Source: Streptomyces violaceoruber
Lineage (GTDB): Bacteria > Actinomycetota > Actinomycetes > Streptomycetales > Streptomycetaceae
DNA: 40,229 nt
NCBI GenBank assembly: GCA_000720805.1
Contig: JODI01000074.1
Location: forward strand, 1 to 40,229
Direction: 5' to 3'
Shown here: in pieces, positions 7,480 to 13,780 of the stretch
Layout: every line of letters starts with the position of its first letter
How positions within the stretch are numbered: position 1 is the stretch's first letter
The notes under the pieces: model-generated
What the model was told of the DNA's origin: nothing
Database searches by the model: none
Seen by the model: only the letters and a program-made list of their open reading frames with translations
Program-made: the position numbers and the translations under genes

Positions 7480-8025
7480 TCAGCGGACGGTCTCCAGGGT
7501 CTCCGAGGCACCGAGGGACTCGGCGATCTCGGTGAGCGCGTCCGTGGACAGCGACTTCAGCTCCTTCTCGCCGATGCCGAGGTCGTCGAGGATGCGGGGG
7601 TCGCCGAGCGGGCCGTGCGGCACCGCGTCGGCGGAGGCGGCACCACCCTCGGCGTTGCCGTCCTCGTCGTCCTCGTCGTCACCGTCCTCGGTCCCGTCGA
7701 GGTCGAGGGAGTCCAGGTCGGCGACGTCGTCGTCACCCGGATCCCGGCCGAGCAGTTCGTCGGTGAGCAGGATCTCGCCGTACGAACTGCGAGCGGCGGC
7801 GGCGGCGTCCGAGACGTAGATGCGAGGGTCCTCCTCGCCGTCGATCCGGACGACACCGAACCACGCGTCCTCCTGCTCGATGAGCACCAGCACCGTGTCG
7901 TCCTCGGGCGAGGCTTCACGGGCCAGGTCGGCCAGGTCCGACAGCGTCTCCACATTGTCGAGGAGCTCTGTGTCGCTCGCTTCCCACCCGTCTTCGGTGC
8001 GCGCGAGCAGTGCGGCGAAGTACAC
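7480..8025 (-). CDS. tRNA adenosine deaminase-associated protein
   Basis: A 181-residue acidic protein starting at a GTG with a GGGAGAG ribosome site 9 bp upstream. Residues about 1-100 form a conserved domain (YFAALLARTEDGWEASDTEL; later DTVLVLIEQEDAWFGVVRID), then a very acidic Asp/Glu linker (about 105-130), then a C-terminal helical segment rich in Leu/Asp (GPLGDPRILDDLGIGEKELK). This protein is found next to tadA in actinobacteria and is named by that association; I know of no biochemical role. Its stop codon overlaps the possible CTG start of tadA, which suggests translational coupling. Confidence 0.85.
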   Translation of the reverse strand: MYFAALLARTEDGWEASDTELLDNVETLSDLADLAREASPEDDTVLVLIEQEDAWFGVVRIDGEEDPRIYVSDAAAAARSSYGEILLTDELLGRDPGDDDVADLDSLDLDGTEDGDDEDDEDGNAEGGAASADAVPHGPLGDPRILDDLGIGEKELKSLSTDALTEIAESLGASETLETVR

Positions 8026-8377
8026 CGTGACTCTCCCACTGGTCTTAGGCGTGCCGGTTGGGGGTCCCCCCGGCGGAGGTTGCGGGCGGGGAGAGCTCTG
8101 CTCCGAGCCCCACCCACTCGGAATCGTGGCAGAAACCAGACGCTCAGGGGACGTCTTCGGCTCCCTGTGTGTCCTGGCTGCCGCCGATCTCATGGCAGCC
8201 GAGGGTCCGTCGAGGTCTCACCAGCGCACTCGTTGCCGCCAACAGCGGATCGTACGCGGCTTTTCCAGGCCTGGACGCACGACCACCCGCACAACGTCCG
8301 TGCGTCCTGTGATCTTCCCTTCCCGGCCACCTTCCGGCGTGTCCCGGCCCACGGCCCCAGGGCCGCGGAACCGTGGA
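8026..8377. other. Intergenic region, 352 bp, no gene recognised
   Basis: Separates two minus-strand genes. It holds the ribosome site and presumably the promoter of the tadA partner gene. At 8056-8096 there is a GC-rich stretch (GGGGGTCCCCCCGG core) resembling part of the intergenic palindromic repeats seen in many Streptomyces. No convincing ORF or RNA is visible in the rest. Confidence 0.5.
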
Positions 8378-8872
8378 TCACCAGCGGAAGGTACGCATGC
8401 GCATCGCGTGCCGGAGGCGGGCGACCTTCACCCGGCGGGGCTGGACGCGGTCACGCAGCTCGCGGGCCTCGGCCAGCTCGCGCAGGAACTGGGCCCGGCG
8501 CCGTCGGCGCTCGGCGTCGGTCTCCGGACCGTCCGGCCGCTGGAGCACGCCGGGTATCTCCGGCTTTACCTGAGCACTGCCCGGACTATCCGGGCTTCCC
8601 GAACTACCCGGACTTCCTGGGCTTCCTGGGCTTCCTGGCGTCCTCGGAGTCCCCCGGCCGCCCGACCGGCTCAGCGCGCCCGGCCTTCCCGAGCCGCCGC
8701 GCCTCCTCGCCCCGCCCGTTGGCGGTGCCTTCCGCGCATTCGATGACTCCGATGACTCCGATGACTCCGGTGACCCCGGTGCTCTGGTCGAGGCGTAGGA
8801 CGTGTTCGGTTGTAGGCGTGTCCCCGGCGGTGTGCGCGGCGACGGATTCTTGCGGGTTTCCCGGTCAGGCAT
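8378..8872 (-). CDS. Hypothetical protein with Gly/Ser/Pro repeats and a basic C-terminus
   Basis: A 164-residue ORF from an ATG preceded by GGGGTGATG. The N-terminal half is Pro/Ser/Arg-rich and includes two short-period repeats: SSESSES from a 9-bp unit at about 8741-8775 and [21 protein letters not shown] from a 9-bp unit at about 8578-8645. The last 55 residues are different in character: [20 protein letters not shown] then a basic tail [19 protein letters not shown], which looks like a conserved charged helix. The gene is in the slot between the tadA pair and upp where S. coelicolor also has a hypothetical gene. The repeats suggest a disordered, length-variable protein. The conserved tail is my main reason for calling it real. 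Function unknown. Confidence 0.55.
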   Translation of the reverse strand: MPDRETRKNPSPRTPPGTRLQPNTSYASTRAPGSPESSESSESSNARKAPPTGGARRRGGSGRPGALSRSGGRGTPRTPGSPGSPGSPGSSGSPDSPGSAQVKPEIPGVLQRPDGPETDAERRRRRAQFLRELAEARELRDRVQPRRVKVARLRHAMRMRTFRW

Positions 8873-9013
8873 AGGTTCATCACCCCAGTCCGTCCCTTCC
8901 GCTTTCCCCGGGACGGGCGATTTGACGCCACCGAGCGGGTGTCGGACGGGCGTGAGGCCTGCCCGGTCCGGCCCGGGGCACCGGCCCCGGGCCGCCCGGT
9001 TACTGTTGTCGCC

Positions 9014-9649
9014 ATGCGTCTCCACGTCGTCGACCACCCCCTGGTCGCCCACAAGCTCACCGCGCTGCGCGACCAGCGCACCGACTCCGCGACCTTCCGC
9101 CGTCTCGCCGACGAGTTGGTCACCCTGCTCGCCTACGAGGCCACGCGCGACGTGCGCACCGAACAGGTCGACATCACGACGCCGGTCGCCGCGACCACCG
9201 GGGTCAAGCTCTCCTACCCGCGCCCGCTGGTGGTGCCGATCCTGCGGGCCGGCCTCGGCATGCTGGACGGCATGATGCGGCTGCTGCCGAGCGCCGAGGT
9301 GGGCTTCATGGGCATGATCCGCAACGAGGAGACGCTGCAGGCCTCCACGTACGCCACCCGCATGCCGGAGGACCTCTCCGCCCGCCAGGTGTACGTCCTC
9401 GACCCGATGCTCGCCACCGGCGGCACGCTGGTCGCCGCGATTCGCGAGCTGATCCGGCGGGGTGCCGACGACGTCACCGCGGTGGTGCTGCTGGCCGCTC
9501 CGGAAGGCGTGGAGATCATGGAGCGCGAACTCGCGGGCACCCCGGTCACGGTGGTCACGGCCGCGGTCGACGACCACCTCAACGAACACGGCTACATCGT
9601 CCCGGGCCTCGGCGACGCGGGAGACCGGCTGTACGGGGCGGCCGAGTAA
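9014..9649 (+). CDS. upp: Uracil phosphoribosyltransferase
   Basis: A 211-residue type I phosphoribosyltransferase that makes UMP from uracil and PRPP in pyrimidine salvage. Visible signatures: [16 protein letters not shown] at the start, the [15 protein letters not shown] motif at about 73-87, the PRPP-binding loop DPMLATGGT at 130-138, and the uracil-binding C-terminal [16 protein letters not shown]. Length and order match the family exactly. A -10-like TACTGT at 9001-9006 is only 7 bp before the ATG, so a leaderless or very short-leader transcript is possible. A perfect 8-bp GC hairpin (8971-8992) lies just upstream. The gene ends facing the LytR_C gene, with a 15-bp tandem repeat between them. 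Confidence 0.97.
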   Translation: MRLHVVDHPLVAHKLTALRDQRTDSATFRRLADELVTLLAYEATRDVRTEQVDITTPVAATTGVKLSYPRPLVVPILRAGLGMLDGMMRLLPSAEVGFMGMIRNEETLQASTYATRMPEDLSARQVYVLDPMLATGGTLVAAIRELIRRGADDVTAVVLLAAPEGVEIMERELAGTPVTVVTAAVDDHLNEHGYIVPGLGDAGDRLYGAAE

Positions 9650-9661
9650 CAGCGCCGCGTT

Positions 9662-9736
9662 CTTCCCGTACGGCTGCTTCCCGTACGGCTGCTTCCCGTA
9701 CGGCTGCTCCCCGTACGGCTGCTCCTCCCGTACGGC
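9662..9736. repeat. 15-bp tandem repeat, each unit centred on the palindrome CCGTACGG
   Basis: Four contiguous units of consensus CTTCCCGTACGGCTG start at 9662, 9677, 9692 and 9707 (the last with one change), followed by a fifth degenerate copy (CTCCCGTACGG, about 9725-9735). They lie in the 107-bp space between the convergent upp and LytR_C genes. Because CCGTACGG is self-complementary, each unit could form or bind a small dyad. Function unknown. Confidence 0.85.
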
Positions 9737-9756
9737 AGCTCAGCTTCTACGACGGC

Positions 9757-10398
9757 TCAACACGCCTTCTTCGAGCTGGCCGTCGGCTGCGGCGCGGCCA
9801 GTCCGGCCAGGGCCTTGGCGGCGGCCGCCTCCGGTGTGAGGGCCTTGAAGCCGGTGCCGATGATCAGGTCGATCTCCGTGCCCTTGCGGGCCGCGTCGGT
9901 GCGCCGCTCGGCGGTGCCGAGCTGGGTGGCGAGGACCGGCAGCGAGGTGTTCAGGGACGACGCCGGGCCCAGCAGAACGCCGGTGCCCTTGACCTTCTTG
10001 TCGAACTCCCCGGGCGCGTTGCCCACGTCGCCGATCTTGAAGCCGCGCTTCTTCAGCTCGTCCGCTGTCTTCTTGGCGAGTCCGCTGCGGGGCGTCGCGT
10101 TGAACACGTTGACGGTGATCCCGGCGGGCTTGGGAAGGGCCGCCGCGGTCGCACCGGCCGAGGGGCTCGCCTTCGTGCCGCAGTCCGTCTTGGTGCCGGC
10201 GGCCGCGGCCTTCTTGCCGCCGCCGGTGAAGACGTCGATGAGCTGCAGGGTGCCCCAACCGATCAGCCCGAGCGCGGCGACGGAGGCCACCAGCCCGAGC
10301 ACGAGCCTGCCGCGTCGCCGGGGTTGGCGCATCCGAGGGTATTTGTCTCCCGTGATCCGGTACTTACCGCCCATGCCGGGGGGAGTCAGCATGCTCAT
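9757..10398 (-). CDS. Membrane-anchored protein with LytR C-terminal domain
   Basis: A 213-residue protein. A basic N-terminus (RMRQPRRRGR) is followed by one transmembrane segment (about 31-53, LVLGLVASVAALGLIGWGTL), a short Ala/Lys/Ser linker, and a LytR_C domain (about 90-190) with the typical start ITVNVFNATPRSGLAKKTADEL and GFKIGDVGNAP. It has no LCP catalytic domain, so it is a stand-alone LytR_C protein; such domains are associated with cell-wall polymer attachment or wall binding and would face outside. The start may be ATG 10398 or 10392; no clear ribosome site is visible. It ends with Cys as the last residue. Confidence 0.83.
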   Translation of the reverse strand: MSMLTPPGMGGKYRITGDKYPRMRQPRRRGRLVLGLVASVAALGLIGWGTLQLIDVFTGGGKKAAAAGTKTDCGTKASPSAGATAAALPKPAGITVNVFNATPRSGLAKKTADELKKRGFKIGDVGNAPGEFDKKVKGTGVLLGPASSLNTSLPVLATQLGTAERRTDAARKGTEIDLIIGTGFKALTPEAAAAKALAGLAAPQPTASSKKAC

Positions 10399-10497
10399 GG
10401 GCGCAGCGTAGTGCGCCTGGGCGGCGATTCCTACTAGATGATCATTGGACGCCGCGCAGTCCAACCCAAAAGGGCCAACCGGTCACCGGACGGTGCG

Positions 10498-10794
10498 TCA
10501 GTCCAGTTCCAGCACACGGGCGTGCAGCACCTGGCGCTGCTGGAGCGCCGCCCGCACCGCGCGGTGCAGTCCGTCCTCCAGGTACAGGTCGCCCTGCCAC
10601 TTCACGACGTGCGCGAAGAGGTCGCCGTAGAACGTGGAGTCCTCGGCGAGCAGGGTTTCCAGGTCGAGCTGCCCCTTGGTCGTCACCAGCTGATCGAGGC
10701 GGACCGGGCGCGGCGCGACGTCCGCCCACTGCCGGGTGCTTTCCCGGCCGTGGTCGGGGTACGGCCGGCCGTTTCCGATGCGCTTGAAGATCAC
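10498..10794 (-). CDS. Conserved 98-aa actinobacterial protein (VapB-like in some annotations; ParB-like C-terminal motif)
   Basis: A complete 98-residue ORF starting MIFKRIGNGRPYPDHGRES. The central part is RPVRLDQLVTTKGQLDLETL, and the C-terminus reads YLEDGLHRAVRAALQQRQVL. I recall this conserved neighbour of LytR_C genes being labelled a type II antitoxin of the VapB family in automated annotation, but no toxin gene is adjacent here. The pattern ...DGLHRAVRAA... is reminiscent of the DGxHRxxA motif of ParB/sulfiredoxin-fold proteins. Neither label is secure. It is upstream of the LytR_C gene on the same strand, 99 bp apart. Conservation and context support a real gene; function unknown. 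Confidence 0.78.
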   Translation of the reverse strand: MIFKRIGNGRPYPDHGRESTRQWADVAPRPVRLDQLVTTKGQLDLETLLAEDSTFYGDLFAHVVKWQGDLYLEDGLHRAVRAALQQRQVLHARVLELD

Positions 10795-10977
10795 ACGGAA
10801 AGCCTACCGGTCGAGACGTTCCGGGCGCAGCCTCCCGGCTCGGACGCGTGGGCCAAGTACGTGCGGATCACCTCCCATACCGGTCAAAGGGGGTGGATGC
10901 CGACCGGTGGGAGACAGGGGGGAGACCCGGCGGGAGGCAGGGGGAGGCGGCGGAACGCCTGGCGTGGGTGGGCCGGT

Positions 10978-11005
10978 GATCCGGACACCTTGCGGTGTCC
11001 GGATC
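10978..11005 (-). terminator. Terminator after the 40-aa ORF
   Basis: A 12-bp perfect stem GATCCGGACACC / GGTGTCCGGATC with the loop TTGC, 5 bp past the stop of the 40-residue ORF. Its presence supports transcription of that small gene. Confidence 0.8.
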
Positions 11006-11010
11006 CGGAA

Positions 11011-11133
11011 TCAGCCGTGTTTCTGTTGCTTCGGCGGCTGCGGCGCCGGTTTCTTCGCTTCCGGTTTGGGTGCGTTGCGTACGGCCTCCGCGCGCAGCAG
11101 GGCGCGCAGGACCGCGTACGGGTCTGTGGGCAT
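11011..11133 (-). CDS. 40-aa small protein with Lys/Pro/Gln-rich tail
   Basis: A 40-residue ORF: MPTDPYAVLRALLRAEAVRN followed by a Lys/Pro/Gln-rich tail ending KQQKHG. The ATG has GAGGAA nine bases upstream, and a strong terminator follows directly after the stop, together good evidence for a translated gene despite its size. The first half is predicted to form an amphipathic helix, and the tail is basic and disordered. It lies 55 bp downstream of the secreted-protein gene on the same strand and may share its transcript. I do not recognise a family. Confidence 0.62.
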   Translation of the reverse strand: MPTDPYAVLRALLRAEAVRNAPKPEAKKPAPQPPKQQKHG

Positions 11134-11188
11134 GCCGGTGTTCCTCGCCTGGTTGGCTGCTGACTGACCTGGGGGCGGAGACGGCCTG

Positions 11189-11521
11189 TCAGCAGCGCAG
11201 GACCACGGAGCGCAGGGCACGCACGGCGTACGGCGCCATGGCCGGCGCGGGAAGGGGCCGGCCGCGCTCCGGTGCGCCGGGTGCCGGGGCGGCCAGGGGT
11301 GCGGGGCGCAGGGGCACGGCGGTTCGGCGGCCGTCGGCGGCCGGTGTCCGTACGGTCGCGGTCGTCGCGGTCGCGTCCAGTACGTCGTACTCGACGATCT
11401 CCACGGACCCGACCGGTGCCGCGTGTGCCGTGGCATGGGCGCCCGGCACCAGGACGGCGAGCAGCAGCACGAGCACCCGCAGCCAGGTGCGGCCGCGCGG
11501 GAGGCTTCGTACGGTGCTCAT
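11189..11521 (-). CDS. Small secreted protein
   Basis: A 110-residue ORF with a clear Sec-type signal: basic start (MSTVRSLPRGRTWLR), hydrophobic core (VLVLLLAVLVPG) and a probable cleavage site after AHATAHA near residue 34. The mature part has a short beta-like segment (VGSVEIVEYDVLDATATTAT) and a Pro/Ala-rich region, ending in Cys. GGGGAG lies about 13 bases upstream of the ATG. A longer ORF in another frame over the same DNA (10884-11531) is a shadow. No family is recognised; it is probably an exported protein of the Streptomyces surface or medium. Confidence 0.6.
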   Translation of the reverse strand: MSTVRSLPRGRTWLRVLVLLLAVLVPGAHATAHAAPVGSVEIVEYDVLDATATTATVRTPAADGRRTAVPLRPAPLAAPAPGAPERGRPLPAPAMAPYAVRALRSVVLRC

Positions 11522-11600
11522 GGGAGGTCATCTCCCCGGGGCACGCCGGTCGGTCAGCACGCCGGGGACGCGAACCACCCGTTCGGCGGACGCCGCCCGG

Positions 11601-12260
11601 TCACAGCGTGCGCGGGACCTGAACCGCCCGGCTCCGGATGGAGAGCGCGGTGACGATCTCGACGACGCCGACCGCGACCAGCCAGATGCCGCCGACCAGG
11701 GTGAGCACCGCGACCGACTCGAACGGGGAGTCGATCAGTACGACGCCGCCGGCGAAGGTGACGATCCCGAGGAGGATCTGCCAGCCGCGCGCAGGCATGG
11801 TGTGGTCGGACAGGGCGGCGAGGGTGTGGGTGATCCCGCGGATCAGCCAGCCGATTCCGATCCACAGGGCGAGCAGCAGGATCGACTGCATGGGTCCGCG
11901 GAAGCAGAACAGGCCCAGCAGGAGGGACAGGGCGCCGCTGACGAAGGCCAGCACGCGCAGGGAGGTCGTCCGGTGGGTGCCGAAGGCGGAGACCAGCTGG
12001 AAGACGCCGCTGACGACGAGGTAGACGCCGAAGAGGACACCGGCCGCGAACAGGGAGGCGCCGGGCCAGACCAGGACCAGGACGCCGAGGACCAGGGAGG
12101 CGACGCCGGTGAGCAGGACGGCCTGCCAGGCGGCGCGGGAGAGGGCGTGCAGGGGGCCCTCGAAGGGCGGTTCGGGTTCGTGTGCGCCGGCGGGTCGGGC
12201 GTGGGCCTTGCGGTCGTCGTACGGAGGGTCCCCGGGGGAGCCGGTCGGTGCCTCGGTCAT
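11601..12260 (-). CDS. HdeD-like (DUF308) membrane protein
   Basis: A 219-residue integral membrane protein with about six transmembrane segments from residue 48 onward, arranged as repeated pairs: AVLLTGVASLVLGVLVLVWP, LFGVYLVVSGVFQLVSAF, VLAFVSGALSLLLGLFCF, LLALWIGIGWLIRGI, and so on. The motif GxxxLxLGLxxLxxP and the LWIGIGWLIRGIxH pattern are typical of DUF308/HdeD proteins, which in E. coli contribute to acid resistance. The N-terminal 45 residues are hydrophilic and Pro-rich. The ATG at 12260 lacks a strong ribosome site; an in-frame ATG at 12296 is an alternative. It ends 79 bp from the secreted-protein gene. No direct evidence of an acid-stress role here. Confidence 0.85.
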   Translation of the reverse strand: MTEAPTGSPGDPPYDDRKAHARPAGAHEPEPPFEGPLHALSRAAWQAVLLTGVASLVLGVLVLVWPGASLFAAGVLFGVYLVVSGVFQLVSAFGTHRTTSLRVLAFVSGALSLLLGLFCFRGPMQSILLLALWIGIGWLIRGITHTLAALSDHTMPARGWQILLGIVTFAGGVVLIDSPFESVAVLTLVGGIWLVAVGVVEIVTALSIRSRAVQVPRTL

Positions 12261-12345
12261 GGTCCATGCTGGGACCGCGCGGCACGGGCCCGCCATCCGG
12301 GACGGTCCGGTCGGCTTACGCCGGCTCGCCCCGACTCGCCCCGGT

Positions 12346-12939
12346 TCACCTCTTGGTGGTCTTCGCCGCCTTCGCCGCCGCCTTCATCTCCTGCTTGTGC
12401 GCCCGTACCTTGGTCAGCGACTCGGGTCCGGTGATGTCGGCGACGGACCGGTAGGACCCCGGTTCGCCGTAGGCGCCCGCGGCCTCGCGCCAGCCCTGGG
12501 GCCGGACGCCGAGCTGTTTGCCGAGCAGGGCCAGGAAGATCTGCGCCTTCTGCTTGCCGAAGCCGGGCAGTTCCTGCAGACGCCTCAGCAGCTCGCGCCC
12601 GTCGTCGACGCCCTTCCAGACGAGCTCGGCCCGGCCGTCGTAGTGCTCGACGAGGTACTGGCACAGCTGGTGGATGCGCCCCGCCATCGAGCCCGGGTAG
12701 CGGTGCACGGCGGGCTTCTCCGACAGGAGCGCGGCGAAGGCCTCCGGGTCCAGCGCGGCGATCCGGTGCGCGTCCAGGTCGTCGGCGCCGAGCCGGTCCG
12801 CGATGGTGCGGGGGCCCTTGAACGCCCACTCCATCGGAACCTGCTGGTCCAGCAGCATCCCGACCAGCGCGGCGAGCGGAGAGCGCCCGAGCAGCTCGTC
12901 GGCCTCGGGGTCCTGGGCGAGGTGAAGGGTGACGTCCAT
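12346..12939 (-). CDS. HhH-GPD-type base-excision DNA repair protein
   Basis: A 197-residue all-helical protein with the helix-hairpin-helix LPGFGKQKAQIFLALLGKQL at about 140-160, the DNA-binding element of the HhH-GPD glycosylase superfamily (Nth/AlkA). An aspartate follows in SYRSVADI, near where the catalytic Asp lies in the superfamily. There is no C-terminal Cys cluster, so no iron-sulfur centre. The N-terminus LLGRSPLAALVGMLLDQQVP corresponds to the first glycosylase helices. It fits a small actinobacterial HhH-GPD subfamily of unproved activity. The start may instead be ATG 12951 (4 residues longer). The basic tail KAAAKAAKTTKR probably adds DNA affinity. Confidence 0.85.
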   Translation of the reverse strand: MDVTLHLAQDPEADELLGRSPLAALVGMLLDQQVPMEWAFKGPRTIADRLGADDLDAHRIAALDPEAFAALLSEKPAVHRYPGSMAGRIHQLCQYLVEHYDGRAELVWKGVDDGRELLRRLQELPGFGKQKAQIFLALLGKQLGVRPQGWREAAGAYGEPGSYRSVADITGPESLTKVRAHKQEMKAAAKAAKTTKR

Positions 12940-12981
12940 GACCCCGATCATGCCTGCTGGGGCCGCGGGCCGCTCCCCGGG

Positions 12982-13701
12982 TCAGGGCTGCCAGTACCCC
13001 AGCGCCTGCACCCGCTGCCTGGGCACGCTCAACTCCTTGCGGACGTACGACGTCAGGGCCCGGGTCGTCGCCGTGTCGCAGGCGATCCAGACGTACGGCT
13101 GCGGGCTCGCCCCGATCAGGTCCGGCAGGGCCGCCCTCACCTCGGCGACCAGCCGGGCGCCCGAGTCCTGGCGCGGCACCCGGCGTACGTCGTGCCGGGC
13201 GGGGTCGGTCCGGAAGGGGAGGCCGTCGAGTTCGGACTCGAACCAGACCGTCGCCGGGGCCGGGGTCACCGCGGCGAGGAGGGAGTTGAGCGCGGGCAGC
13301 GAGGCCGGGTCGGCGATCGCGAAGACGTGCGACGGTTCGGGCCGGGGCCGCTGGAAACCCGTGCCGTGCACGGTCGCCTCGATCGTGTCGCCGGGCTGCG
13401 CCGCCCGCGCCCAGTCACTGGCGCACCCCTCGTGGAGGGCGAACTCGAGAGAGAAGGTGCCGGCCGCCGGATCCGGGTCGACCAGGGTGTACGCCCGCTG
13501 GTGCGGTCTGCCCGCGTCGTCGAACCAGAGCCGGACCCACATGGTCGGATGGACGCCGGTCCGTGCCAGCATGCCGCCGTCCGTGAGGTGGACGCGCCGG
13601 TAGTTCTCGGTGACGTCCTGAGTCCCCGTCACGGTGAGGACGAAGTCCTTCGCGCGCAGCAGTTTGAGGACCGCGCCCTCCCAGCCGTGCCCCTGCCCCA
13701 T
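12982..13701 (-). CDS. Siderophore-interacting FAD protein (ferric-siderophore reductase, ViuB type)
   Basis: A 239-residue SIP-family flavoprotein. An FAD-binding beta barrel comes first, with the RxYT motif (R69-A-Y-T72) that contacts FAD, followed by the NAD(P)H-binding SIP domain with YVWIACDTATTRAL near the C-terminus. These proteins reduce ferric siderophores in the cytoplasm to release iron. I chose the ATG at 13701, preceded by AAGGGTGAAG; the ATG at 13734 would start only 9 bp from the iron box and add 11 residues without similarity. The gene is divergent from the acylase operon with a single near-consensus iron box between them, so both directions are probably repressed when iron is sufficient. 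Confidence 0.9.
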   Translation of the reverse strand: MGQGHGWEGAVLKLLRAKDFVLTVTGTQDVTENYRRVHLTDGGMLARTGVHPTMWVRLWFDDAGRPHQRAYTLVDPDPAAGTFSLEFALHEGCASDWARAAQPGDTIEATVHGTGFQRPRPEPSHVFAIADPASLPALNSLLAAVTPAPATVWFESELDGLPFRTDPARHDVRRVPRQDSGARLVAEVRAALPDLIGASPQPYVWIACDTATTRALTSYVRKELSVPRQRVQALGYWQP

Positions 13702-13742
13702 CGCGTCTTCACCCTTCGCGTACGATTCCCTCATCGGGTTGG

Positions 13743-13761
13743 TTAGGTGAGGCTAACCTAA
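13743..13761. promoter_or_regulatory. Iron box (DmdR1/IdeR operator)
   Basis: TTAGGTGAGGCTAACCTAA matches the actinobacterial iron-box consensus TTAGGTTAGGCTAACCTAA at 18 of 19 positions. It lies between the divergent siderophore-interacting protein and acylase genes, 20 bp before the acylase GTG. The DtxR-family repressors DmdR1/IdeR bind such sites with Fe(II), so both transcripts are predicted to be induced by iron starvation. Confidence 0.9.
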
Positions 13762-13780
13762 AACGCAGAGGTGGCACAGG

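Noticed and set aside
8578..8780. Short repeats as a CRISPR array
   Set aside because: The units are 9 bp, contiguous, without spacers, and in frame with a coding sequence.
8971..8992. GC hairpin before upp as a riboswitch or attenuator
   Set aside because: It is only a simple 8-bp stem, probably upstream of the transcription start given the -10-like TACTGT at 9001; no conserved riboswitch features.
9662..9736. Tandem 15-bp units as a CRISPR array
   Set aside because: No spacers, units far too short, no cas genes in the window.
10498..10794. Complete toxin-antitoxin pair
   Set aside because: No toxin-like gene (PIN domain or other) lies next to the 98-aa protein.
10884..11531. 215-codon minus-strand frame over the two small genes
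   Set aside because: Arg/Pro/Thr-rich shadow. The alternative frames give a signal peptide protein and a 40-aa ORF, each with a ribosome site, the latter with a terminator.
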